A DNA stretch of 20,177 nucleotides from an uncultured Collinsella sp. (GTDB taxonomy: Bacteria; Actinomycetota; Coriobacteriia; Coriobacteriales; Coriobacteriaceae): the NCBI GenBank assembly GCA_902496775.1, contig CABVCF010000036.1, positions 1 to 20,177 of the forward strand, written 5' to 3'. This document shows positions 8,091-14,500 of the stretch, one piece after another. The notes below the pieces were generated by a model. It was not told the DNA's origin. It saw only the letters and a list, made by a program, of their open reading frames with translations, and did not search any database. A program made the translations under genes and the position numbers. Each line of letters starts with the position of its first letter. Position 1 is the first letter of the stretch.

Positions 8091-8123
8091 AATGTGACAA
8101 AGGGACTGCCCCTTTGTCACATT
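8091..8123. repeat. 33-bp palindrome (family B), copy 1
   Basis: AATGTGACAAAGGG (8091-8104) pairs perfectly with 8110-8123 around a 5-base loop ACTGC. It is one of three 33-bp copies in the window (others near 10048 and 11595). It overlaps an ATG that would give the MFS gene a longer N-terminus, which is one reason I reject that start. Confidence 0.85.
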
Positions 8124-8180
8124 CTGTTAGAGTTGCAGGGATTGAATCCCGCTTATTCATGCGACATTGGAGTGACAACC

Positions 8181-9422
8181 TTGACCGCCGCAACCACGCC
8201 AAAAAGTAAGTCAACTGCCGCCGCGCTCTCCCCCGCACGCACCAAGCTCTGCCTGGCGCTGCTCGTGCTGTTGGGATTCTCGCTCGGCTGCTCCGAGTTC
8301 GTGGTCATCGGCATCGAAAGCGACCTAGCGACGGAACTCGGCGTATCGCTTGCCACCGCAGGCCAACTTATTAGCGTGTTTGCGCTTGTCTACGCCATCG
8401 CGACGCCAGTGCTTGCGCTCAGCACGGGGCGCTTCCGTCGTTACCAGCTGCTCGTGTGCTATAGCATCGTCTTTGTGCTCGGCAACCTGGTCATGGCGCT
8501 GGCACCCAACTTTCAAGTGCTGTTCGCCTCGCGCATCATCTTGGGCTCCGTCTCGGGCGCACTGCTCGCCGTGGGCGTGACGTATATCCCCGAGCTGCTG
8601 TCCCCGCAGCAAACTTCGCTTGCCATCTCGGTGGTGTACGGCGCGTTTTCCGTGGCGATGGTCTTTGTCACTTCGATCGGCAAGTTTGTGGCCGACACGC
8701 TCGATTGGCACGTGGCCATGTACGGCACGCTGGCCTTTGCCGTTCTGATCTGCGGAGCGCTCGTGGCGTTTATGCCGCGCGCCGGGCAAACCGACGAGCC
8801 TGCCACCTTTCGCGAGCAGGCGGGTCTGCTACGCGAGCCGAGCATCATCACCGGCATGCTCATCTTTTTGTTTGGCGTGGGCTCGGTCTATGTGTTCTAC
8901 GGCTACGTGACGCCTTATCTTGAGCAGGTGCTGGGCATGGGCACGGTCGAAGCCAGTACCACGCTTATGGCCTACGGCGTGTTCTGCCTGATCTCGAACA
9001 TCCTGGGCGGATGGATCGATGCGCGCTTTGGCATGAAGGCGCTACTCGTGACGTTTGTGCTGCAGGCGGCGGCATTGTTTGGGCTGTTTGCCGTAGGCGC
9101 TGCCATGCCGCTCGCACTTGTCTTTGTCTTTAGCCTGGCGATGCTCATGTACCTGTTCTCGGTGTCGTGCATCACGCACTTTATGGACGTGGCTCGCAGC
9201 CGCCATCCCAAATCGATGGTGCTCGCGAGCTCGGTGGAGCCCATGGCGTTTAACGTCGGCATCTCGTTTGGCACTGCAGTGGGCGGCGCCGTGGTAAGCG
9301 AAGCTGGCATTGCCTACGTTGGCGCGGTCGGTGCCGTGTTCTCGCTTGTGGCCTGGGTGCTTACGCTGGTGACGATTAAGTTGGCTCGCTGGGAACGCAA
9401 GAGGGCGATGGCGCAGGCGTAG
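8181..9422 (+). CDS. MFS transporter (DHA1-type, drug/arabinose efflux-like)
   Basis: This is a major facilitator superfamily permease of 413 residues with about 12 hydrophobic segments. The first helix begins at about residue 17 (LCLALLVLLGFSLGCSEFVV). The loop between helices 2 and 3 has a reduced motif A around STGRFRRYQLL. The pattern of helices 4-6 and DTLDWHVAMYGTLAF is like proton-driven DHA1 exporters of the AraJ type. The substrate is unknown. Start choice: TTG at 8181 has GGAG eight bases upstream. GTG at 8172 is in frame but lacks a good site, and the ATG at 8094 lies inside a family B palindrome. The gene is followed 45 bp later by a phosphatase gene on the same strand, probably in one transcript. 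Confidence 0.9.
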   Translation: MTAATTPKSKSTAAALSPARTKLCLALLVLLGFSLGCSEFVVIGIESDLATELGVSLATAGQLISVFALVYAIATPVLALSTGRFRRYQLLVCYSIVFVLGNLVMALAPNFQVLFASRIILGSVSGALLAVGVTYIPELLSPQQTSLAISVVYGAFSVAMVFVTSIGKFVADTLDWHVAMYGTLAFAVLICGALVAFMPRAGQTDEPATFREQAGLLREPSIITGMLIFLFGVGSVYVFYGYVTPYLEQVLGMGTVEASTTLMAYGVFCLISNILGGWIDARFGMKALLVTFVLQAAALFGLFAVGAAMPLALVFVFSLAMLMYLFSVSCITHFMDVARSRHPKSMVLASSVEPMAFNVGISFGTAVGGAVVSEAGIAYVGAVGAVFSLVAWVLTLVTIKLARWERKRAMAQA

Positions 9423-9467
9423 ATGCGATACTCGAGCTCGATGATGGCGATCGAAAGGAAACCGCAT

Positions 9468-9914
9468 ATGCAACGTGTACTGTTTATCTGTCATGAGAAC
9501 ATCTGTCGCTCGACGATGGCTGAGTCCGTGTTTACCGAGCTGGTGCGCCGCGCTGGACGCGAGGCGGAGTTTGTCATTGATTCCGCTGCAACGTCGACCG
9601 AGGAAATCGGCAACTCGCCGCATCGTGGCACCGTTGCCAAGCTGCGTGAAGTCGGGATTCCCGTCGTCGCACATCGTGCACGTCAGGTGCGTCGCGCAGA
9701 GTATGGCGACTGGGACCACATTGTCTATATGGACGACGAGAACGCCCGCGGCCTGTACCGAATTTTTGGGAAGGACCCCGATGGCAAGATCTCGCGCCTG
9801 CTCGATTGGACCGATCGCCCCGGCGACGTGGCCGACCCCTGGTACACCGGCAATTTCGACGCCACCTACCGCGATGTACTCGCCGGTTGCACCGCTATGC
9901 TCGAGCAGCTGTAG
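9468..9914 (+). CDS. Low-molecular-weight protein tyrosine phosphatase
   Basis: This is a cytoplasmic phosphatase of the LMW-PTP family, 148 residues. The phosphate-binding loop C-x5-R-S is at the N-terminus: C8 and R14 in VLFICHENICRST. The general-acid aspartate is in DPWYTGNF at about residue 123. Members dephosphorylate tyrosine on bacterial tyrosine kinases or low-molecular-weight substrates; no kinase or polysaccharide gene is adjacent, so the partner is unknown. ATG at 9468 follows AAGGAA with 7-base spacing; 15 upstream in-frame codons overlap the region just after the MFS stop. Likely co-transcribed with the MFS gene. Confidence 0.93.
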   Translation: MQRVLFICHENICRSTMAESVFTELVRRAGREAEFVIDSAATSTEEIGNSPHRGTVAKLREVGIPVVAHRARQVRRAEYGDWDHIVYMDDENARGLYRIFGKDPDGKISRLLDWTDRPGDVADPWYTGNFDATYRDVLAGCTAMLEQL

Positions 9915-9951
9915 GCAAGCGAGGCCGCGGGCCACGCCTTCGGCGCGAAAC

Positions 9952-10046
9952 GAGCGTGGATAATCTCCCACATGAAAAATGAGCGTGGATTTTCTCCCGC
10001 TTTGAGCGTTCAAGTGCGCCCTAAACGGGAGAAAATCCACGCTCAT
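9952..10046. repeat. Three-unit repeat: one direct and two inverted copies of an 18-21 bp unit
   Basis: GAGCGTGGATTTTCTCCCG is the core. The arms 9979-9999 and 10026-10046 are a perfect 21-base inverted repeat with a 26-base loop. A third copy with two changes (GAGCGTGGATAATCTCCC) lies at 9952-9969 in the same orientation as the left arm, 29 bp upstream. The block lies between two convergent genes and abuts palindrome family B copy 2. Confidence 0.85.
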
Positions 10047-10047
10047 G

Positions 10048-10079
10048 AATGTGACAAAGGGACTGCCCCTTTGCCACAT
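10048..10079. repeat. 33-bp palindrome (family B), copy 2
   Basis: AATGTGACAAAGGG (10048-10061), loop ACTGC, then CCCTTTGCCACAT (10067-10079). One base differs from copy 1 and unpairs one position. It sits between the convergent phosphatase and AAA/DUF4143 genes, immediately after the 21-bp inverted repeat. Confidence 0.8.
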
Positions 10080-10091
10080 CCGGGACCGGCC

Positions 10092-11453
10092 CTAGACCGG
10101 CTTGACCTCCAGCTTTATCCCCTTGGCACAGGAGTCGCCCAAAACATCCGAAAGGGCCCAGGTCGCATATAGCGGCAAATAGAGAACCGCTCCGTTGCGC
10201 TCAACGTTGCCTCTCGAGAAAACAATCCCGAGCCTTACGCCATATTCAGCCGTATCAAGCACATGACCGAGCGCAGCGTGCGCGTGGTAATAGGAGCCCG
10301 ATTTAACCTCGATCGGAACAGCCGTCCCATCCGGCCCGTCGACCACAAAGTCCACTTCACCGCGCTTTTTTGTCTGATAGTAGTAAAGCTGGCGATTTTG
10401 GGCAGCCAGCTGCTGGGCCACCACGTTTTCGTAAATGCCGCCCAGGTTGGGCTCCTTGCTATCAAGATACGCCGCTTGGGCGACTCCAACGGGGTAGCGC
10501 GCCATCAACATGCCCGTATCCGATTGGTATAGCTTGAACTGCGATGGCCGTGCCGTCTTGAGCAGGGGCGACTTTGGCTCGGTTACGATATCGGCTTTGA
10601 GAGCAACGCCGGCATCGACAAGCCAGACAAAATCTCGCTGGTACTTCTCATAATGCGCCTTGGGGTCAATGGAATTGAGCACGAAACGCTTGTGTTCGCC
10701 CTCAAGCATAATGGGGAGCTGATCGTAGATGCTCTGCACCTGAAGGGCACGCCCGCTTGCATACTTGGAAATATCCCGTCGGTACTGTTCGTTGAGCTCG
10801 GACTGTAGCTGACGAACAGAGGCAAGGTCGCCCTGCGTGTCAAGGAAACGCTGCACGACCTCCGGCATTCCGCCGACAACGGTATAGGTCCTGAAGTTTG
10901 CCATCATCGCGTCATGAATGTAATCAGGAATGGGCCTCTCGCTGATACACGCGTCACGTATCGTTTGGCGAGCCCCCTCGCTCACTCCGGTTGCCCAGCA
11001 AAACTCCTCAAAATCGAGCGGGAACATCCTAAGCTCGTGGACATACCCCACGGGATAGGACCTGACGCCCTTGAACTGGGTCCCGAGCATTGACCCCGAA
11101 AACACCCAGCGGCACCTCCCGTCCTCAACAAGGAACTTTGCCATCGTCATGATGTCGGGGGCTTCTTGGACCTCATCGATAAACACAAGCGTTTTGCCTG
11201 GCGCAATCGACTTTCCCGAAAGAAGCGTCACCCTGCTGATGAAATCATCGGCATCCCGCGCCTCGAGAAGAGCATCTTTTGCCTGGCGATTTTCCATGAG
11301 GTTAAGCTCGATGTAGGTTGCATGGTTGGCTTTGCCAAATGCGCGAATCGAATAGCTTTTGCCGATCTGGCGAGAACCCGTAATGAACAAGGCCTTTTGC
11401 TCGGAAGACTTCAGCCAACGCTCCAGCTCTGCCGCTATTTTCCTGCGCAGCAT
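10092..11453 (-). CDS. AAA ATPase with C-terminal DUF4143 (PD-(D/E)xK-like) domain
   Basis: This 453-residue protein joins an AAA_14 ATPase domain to DUF4143. Walker A is GSRQIGKS at 26-33 and Walker B is TLVFIDEVQ with D93 and E94. The C-terminal domain carries a nuclease-like signature: a glutamate in GGIYENVVA, an aspartate in GEVDFVV and E-x-K in PIEVKSGS. Family members are common and variable in gut bacteria; their cellular role is not settled. The ATG at 11453 follows GAGGAGGGCCT. The gene is visibly less GC-rich than its neighbours and is flanked by repeats on both sides, which suggests acquisition by transfer. Three 33-bp-spaced direct repeats cover its promoter region, suggesting dedicated control, possibly autoregulation. 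Confidence 0.93.
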   Translation of the reverse strand: MLRRKIAAELERWLKSSEQKALFITGSRQIGKSYSIRAFGKANHATYIELNLMENRQAKDALLEARDADDFISRVTLLSGKSIAPGKTLVFIDEVQEAPDIMTMAKFLVEDGRCRWVFSGSMLGTQFKGVRSYPVGYVHELRMFPLDFEEFCWATGVSEGARQTIRDACISERPIPDYIHDAMMANFRTYTVVGGMPEVVQRFLDTQGDLASVRQLQSELNEQYRRDISKYASGRALQVQSIYDQLPIMLEGEHKRFVLNSIDPKAHYEKYQRDFVWLVDAGVALKADIVTEPKSPLLKTARPSQFKLYQSDTGMLMARYPVGVAQAAYLDSKEPNLGGIYENVVAQQLAAQNRQLYYYQTKKRGEVDFVVDGPDGTAVPIEVKSGSYYHAHAALGHVLDTAEYGVRLGIVFSRGNVERNGAVLYLPLYATWALSDVLGDSCAKGIKLEVKPV

Positions 11454-11475
11454 AGGCCCTCCTCAGTGTCATCAA

Positions 11476-11551
11476 ATGAAATGCAAAGTTTTATACGCTT
11501 GATTATCGATGAAATGCAGAGTTTTTAGAACCTAAAATCGGATGAAATGCA
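11476..11551 (-). promoter_or_regulatory. Three direct repeats with exact 33-bp period over the AAA/DUF4143 promoter
   Basis: ATGAAATGCA begins at 11476, 11509 and 11542, so both steps are exactly 33 bp, about three helical turns. The fuller consensus on the plus strand is ATGAAATGCARAGWTTT. On the gene strand a TATAAA box (plus 11490-11495) lies beside the first copy, and the second copy lies near the expected -35 position. Same-face spacing over a promoter is typical of operator arrays. That they control the ATPase gene is inference. Confidence 0.65.
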
Positions 11552-11594
11552 GAGATTTGAGATTACAAGCACAATAGAAGGAACACCACCGGCG

Positions 11595-11627
11595 AATGTG
11601 ACAAAGGGACTGTCCCTTTGTCACATT
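11595..11627. repeat. 33-bp palindrome (family B), copy 3
   Basis: AATGTGACAAAGGGAC (11595-11610) and its exact complement (11612-11627) flank a single base, an almost perfect 33-bp palindrome. It lies 8 bases beyond the stop codon of the TIGR04076-like gene on that gene's 3' side, so it could work as a 3'-end hairpin there. Confidence 0.85.
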
Positions 11628-11635
11628 GCGCTCGA

Positions 11636-11965
11636 CTATTCGTCGACGATCTCGGCAAGCCAGACGTTCAGCGTATCGACCTCGGGGCAGCAGAACTTTG
11701 CCGTACCGGGCTCGTTGCCGGGCACGGTTCCGCCATAGCGCAGGATATCGATATAGGGAAAGCCCACATGGCAGGCCATGGCGCACATCTTGCCGCGGTC
11801 TCGGTCGAAGTCAAAAACGTCGCCCGGCTTATGACCGTGGTGGCAGCGGCACGCACCCAGCTGGTCCACGCAGCTCACGCGGATACACGGACGCTTGCCA
11901 CGCGGCGCGCCGAGCGGCCTGTTCTCGTCCGCAGGCTTGACGCCGCCCTCGCCAGCATTACTCAT
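11636..11965 (-). CDS. TIGR04076 family-like small cysteine-rich protein
   Basis: A 109-residue protein with the pattern I associate with TIGR04076: C-x-HHGHKPGDVF at 41-51, a cysteine region around C61 and C65, the block FPYIDILRYGGTVPG at 69-83, then CCPE at 92-95. It has eight cysteines, suggesting metal binding; the family's function is unknown. The N-terminal 25 residues are charged and probably flexible. The ATG at 11965 overlaps the stop codon of the upstream kinase gene (ATGAGTAA), so it is probably translated by coupling. A TTG two codons upstream is possible but less likely. Confidence 0.8.
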   Translation of the reverse strand: MSNAGEGGVKPADENRPLGAPRGKRPCIRVSCVDQLGACRCHHGHKPGDVFDFDRDRGKMCAMACHVGFPYIDILRYGGTVPGNEPGTAKFCCPEVDTLNVWLAEIVDE

Positions 11966-12782
11966 GGTCAATCACATCCAGGCAGGCCTCGATGGGAAGG
12001 CCGGCGGACTTATCCTCCTGGTCGGCATTGCGCTCGATAAGCTCCGCTACCACGCGCATGGCATCGGACGTCGCGCGCTGCAGACTCCAGCCTGCCATAA
12101 CGCGGCCGACGAGCACCGCCGAAAACGTGTCGCCCGTACCCGGGAAATAAACCGGAATGAGCTCAAAGGGAATCGTGAAGTACTCCCCCGCCACATGGTC
12201 GTAACCGATAACCGCGTTCGTGCCATTGACCACGGCGCTCGTAATGACCACCGACTTGGCACCCAGCTCGCGCACGGCGTCCACAAGGGCGCGGGCCTCA
12301 TCGGGCGTGATCTGCTCTGCAATAGGCGTATCGGCGAGCAGACAGGCCTCGGTGTAGTTGGGCACCGCGTAGTCTGCGCACTCCAGCAGGTGCCGCATAA
12401 GGCCAATCGTGGACTCGGGCACACCGGCATAGAGCTTGCCGTTGTCGCCCATGATGGGATCGACGAACACCTTGGTGCCCTTTTGCGCGCGGCGGTGGCA
12501 AAAGTCCGAGATGATACGCGTCTCTTCCTCGGTCACGATAAAGCCGGTCGAGATGGCGTCGAACTCAAAGCCGAGCTCCTCCCAGATAGCGAGGCTTTGG
12601 CGCACGTACTCCGTGGTGTCGTGGATGTAGAACTTGGGATAGTTGAGCGTATCGGACACAAGTGCCGTCGGCAGGTTATGGATACGGTAGCCCATGTGCG
12701 ACAGCACCGGCAGCATGGCGGAAAGCGCAACCTTGCCGTAGCCGCACATATCGTTGATTAGCAGCAGCTGAGTGTTCTTCAT
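11958..12782 (-). CDS. Pyridoxal/pyridoxamine kinase (ribokinase-like fold)
   Basis: This 274-residue kinase phosphorylates vitamin B6 vitamers (pyridoxal, pyridoxamine, pyridoxine) using ATP, in the salvage route to pyridoxal phosphate. The N-terminal block from DMCGYGKVALSAMLPVL and the LPTALVSDTLNYP stretch match the pyridoxamine-kinase branch. The ATP-site motif FPGTGDTF has its catalytic aspartate at 218. Other ribokinase-like candidates such as HMP-phosphate kinase fit less well. The ATG at 12782 follows GGGAG with correct spacing; upstream in-frame codons are excluded. The gene overlaps the following small cysteine-rich gene by 8 bp, so the two are co-transcribed. Confidence 0.92.
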   Translation of the reverse strand: MKNTQLLLINDMCGYGKVALSAMLPVLSHMGYRIHNLPTALVSDTLNYPKFYIHDTTEYVRQSLAIWEELGFEFDAISTGFIVTEEETRIISDFCHRRAQKGTKVFVDPIMGDNGKLYAGVPESTIGLMRHLLECADYAVPNYTEACLLADTPIAEQITPDEARALVDAVRELGAKSVVITSAVVNGTNAVIGYDHVAGEYFTIPFELIPVYFPGTGDTFSAVLVGRVMAGWSLQRATSDAMRVVAELIERNADQEDKSAGLPIEACLDVIDHE

Positions 12783-12832
12783 GAGGGTCTCCCTTGGTTC
12801 GGGCACGGCGCAGCAGCGCCACAGTGCGACTA

Positions 12833-12838
12833 AGTGTA
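12833..12838 (-). promoter_or_regulatory. Possible -10 box for the pyridoxal kinase operon
   Basis: On the minus strand GCTACACTTAG contains TACACT, a fair -10 hexamer about 50 bases before the kinase ATG. I see no convincing -35 hexamer at 17 bp, so this is a weak call. Confidence 0.25.
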
Positions 12839-12910
12839 GCGCAGGGAGCACAGCAGGCGGGCGCTGGTGCCGTGGAGGTCGAATTGTTGCGGAAAGGTTA
12901 CGGGAAGGAA

Positions 12911-12970
12911 GTTAGTCGTTGGGGACGTTCTTAAATGACTAGTCAAACAAGAACATCCCCAACGACTAAC
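12911..12970. repeat. Inverted repeat with 22-base arms
   Basis: GTTAGTCGTTGGGGACGTTC at 12911 (arm to 12932) pairs with 12949-12970, with one mismatch that becomes a G-U pair in minus-strand RNA. The loop contains the perfect palindrome TGACTAGTCA (12936-12945). Part of the right arm (CCAACGACTA) is repeated immediately afterwards from 12972, which gives the block a mosaic look. Confidence 0.85.
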
Positions 12971-12987
12971 CCAACGACTATCAGCGC

Positions 12988-13034
12988 AAGGAGTGTCCCC
13001 AAGTGTCGGCACATAAGGAACGTCCCTAAGTGCC
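12988..13034. repeat. Tandem direct repeat, 27-bp period
   Basis: AAGGAGTGTCCCCAAGTGTC (12988-13007) and AAGGAACGTCCCTAAGTGCC (13015-13034) match at 16 of 20 positions. Each also shares the GGGACGTTC-like core of the neighbouring inverted repeat on the opposite strand, so all may derive from one unit. Confidence 0.7.
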
Positions 13035-13052
13035 AAAACGACTGGTCGGGCA

Positions 13053-13190
13053 ACGCCGATGTTTTGGCGAAGTCAGCGAAAACCCGCCAGAGTGAGCAAG
13101 GTGCCTTGAAACGAGGCGGCATTGACCTTCTGGTCATGCCGCCGAAGTTGAAAGGCAGATTGCCGCTCTGGCGGGTTTGCAGCGTCGACC
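13053..13190 (-). repeat. Full copy 3 of the long-hairpin intergenic element (family A)
   Basis: Outer arms 13080-13092 and 13166-13178 (13 bases) pair perfectly. Further paired blocks are GCCTT with AAGGC (13103-13107, 13152-13156) and GGCGGCA with TGCCGCC (13115-13121, 13137-13143). The apex is TGACC-TTCT-GGTCA (13123-13136 region). One end carries ACGCCGATGTTTTGGC (13053-13068), the other GCAGCGTCGACCG. Stem sequences differ from copy 2 but pairing is kept. It lies just downstream of queA. Confidence 0.85.
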
Positions 13191-13192
13191 GA

Positions 13193-13217
13193 TTACGGCG
13201 TTTGTAAAACGCCGTAA
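13193..13217 (-). terminator. Perfect hairpin immediately after queA
   Basis: Arms 13193-13203 and 13207-13217 (11 bases) pair perfectly around a 3-base loop and begin one base after the queA stop codon. Loop and flanks match the prfA hairpin (58-82), while the stem reads ACGGCG instead of ACGCGG with matching changes in both arms. No long U tract is present. Confidence 0.6.
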
Positions 13218-13218
13218 C

Positions 13219-14436
13219 CTACAAGATGAGCATGGCGTCGCCAAAGCTGAAGAAGCGGTAGCGCTCCTCGATGGCGGCAGCGTAGGCATCCATGATCTGG
13301 TCGCGGGTGGCAAGCGCACTCACGAGCATCATGAGCGTGGAGCGCGGCACGTGGAAGTTCGTGATCAGCGCGTCAACCACGTGATAAGTCGAGCCGGGCA
13401 TGAGGTAGAGCTGCGTCGTAGCGTTCTCGCGTACCACGATGTCGCCACGGCCGAGCGTATCGGCCCCGTCCTCGCGGCCCTCAAAATAGCGCGCCGTCAC
13501 GGCCGGATCGCACACCGGCGCATCGGCATCAAACGCGCTCTCGAGCGAGCGCACCGCCGTGGTACCGACAGCGATCACACGATGGCCCTCGGCCTTTGCC
13601 TTATGCACGGCGTCGACAACCTCCTGAGACACGTGGTAGCGCTCAGTGTGCATAACGTGCTGCGTGGGATCGTCCTCCTCCACCAGGCGGAAGGTATCGA
13701 TGCCCACTTCGAGCTCGACGGCAGCAAACTTGGCGCCCTTGGCCTCGATAGCGGCCATGAGCTCGGGGGTAAAGTGCAGACCCGCCGTGGGAGCGGCAGC
13801 CGAGTGCTCTTCCTTCATGGCGTAGACGGTCTGGTACTTCTCGGGATCGCCCTCGTAATCGGTAATGTAGGGCGGCAGCGGCACGTGGCCGGCAGCATGG
13901 ATGGCCTCGTCGAGCGTGCGCGGCTCGCCGGCGGCATTGCAACCGGCCGGCTCAAAGCGCACCAGACGGCCGCCGCGGCTATCGGTGACAAAGTCGATGA
14001 CCTCGGCCGTCAGCACCACGGGAGCCCCCTCGGGCGCATGGGCGCCACCGGCGCGATACTCAATCTGAGCACCGGGCTTCAGACGCTTACCCGGCTTGAC
14101 CAGGCACTCCCAAACGTGGCCCAGCGGGTCAACGTCCTCGCGGCGCTTGAGCAGCAGCGTCTCGACCACGCCACCCGAACCCGACTTGCGACCGATCAGG
14201 CGGGCCGGCATCACGCGCGTCTTGTTGATGACGAGCACATCGCCCGGCTCGATATAGTCGATGATGTCGCGGAAGATGCGGTGCTCAACGGTGCCGCCAT
14301 GCTCCAGCGGCGTTCCTGTCTCGGAGCCTTTGCGATCCACCACCAGCAGGCGGCAGGAGTCGCGTGGCTCGGCAGGAGCCTGGGCAATTAGTTCCTCAGG
14401 AAGGTTATAGTCAAAATCATCGGTACGCATAGACAC
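13219..14436 (-). CDS. queA: tRNA preQ1(34) S-adenosylmethionine ribosyltransferase-isomerase
   Basis: QueA transfers and rearranges the ribosyl group of S-adenosylmethionine onto preQ1 at tRNA position 34, giving epoxyqueuosine. The product is 405 residues, longer than the usual 340-360; extra residues lie in the middle around LVRFEPAGCNAAGEPRTLDE and before GHVPLPPYI. Family blocks are clear: FDYNLPEELIAQ at the N-terminus, VINKTRVMPARL, EHSAAAPTAGLHFTPEL, GTTAVRSLES and LITNFHVPRSTLMMLVSA. Start choice: GTG at 14436 has AGGAG at 8 bases; the ATG two codons later is 14 bases away and less well placed. queH, encoding the next step, lies 64 bp upstream on the same strand, so the two probably form an operon. 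Confidence 0.97.
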   Translation of the reverse strand: MSMRTDDFDYNLPEELIAQAPAEPRDSCRLLVVDRKGSETGTPLEHGGTVEHRIFRDIIDYIEPGDVLVINKTRVMPARLIGRKSGSGGVVETLLLKRREDVDPLGHVWECLVKPGKRLKPGAQIEYRAGGAHAPEGAPVVLTAEVIDFVTDSRGGRLVRFEPAGCNAAGEPRTLDEAIHAAGHVPLPPYITDYEGDPEKYQTVYAMKEEHSAAAPTAGLHFTPELMAAIEAKGAKFAAVELEVGIDTFRLVEEDDPTQHVMHTERYHVSQEVVDAVHKAKAEGHRVIAVGTTAVRSLESAFDADAPVCDPAVTARYFEGREDGADTLGRGDIVVRENATTQLYLMPGSTYHVVDALITNFHVPRSTLMMLVSALATRDQIMDAYAAAIEERYRFFSFGDAMLIL

Positions 14437-14500
14437 GTCGGATTCTCCTTATATAGCTAAAGTCCGTTCTACATCCTAGCAGGCTGACGTCCCAAATGAA

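Larger units (their letters stand above)
12783..13218. other. 436-bp gene-free region packed with repeats
   Basis: From the kinase start to the queA stop no coding region is supported. In order it holds: the kinase leader with a small hairpin GGCGCAGCAGCGCC (12807-12820); a possible promoter; an inverted repeat at 12911-12970; a 27-bp tandem direct repeat at 12988-13034; family A copy 3 at 13053-13190; and the queA hairpin at 13193-13217. Short open frames here read through palindromes and are not genes. Confidence 0.8.

Noticed and set aside
8094..8180. Longer N-terminus for the MFS transporter starting at ATG 8094
   Set aside because: The extra 29 codons begin inside a family B palindrome and encode no hydrophobic or conserved sequence; a well-spaced GGAG supports TTG at 8181.
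11476..11551. CRISPR-like array of three regularly spaced repeats
   Set aside because: Repeats are about 17 bp with gaps of about 16 bp, too short for CRISPR repeats and spacers. There are no cas genes, and the array lies in a promoter region.
12935..13207. 90-codon frame through the repeat block, with a GIDLLVMP stretch also seen near 5960
   Set aside because: The shared peptide is produced by the family A palindrome itself, in either direction, and does not indicate a protein family.
13177..14391. 404-codon plus-strand open frame opposite queA
   Set aside because: Antisense shadow of queA, which has all family motifs. The frame begins within the family A repeat.
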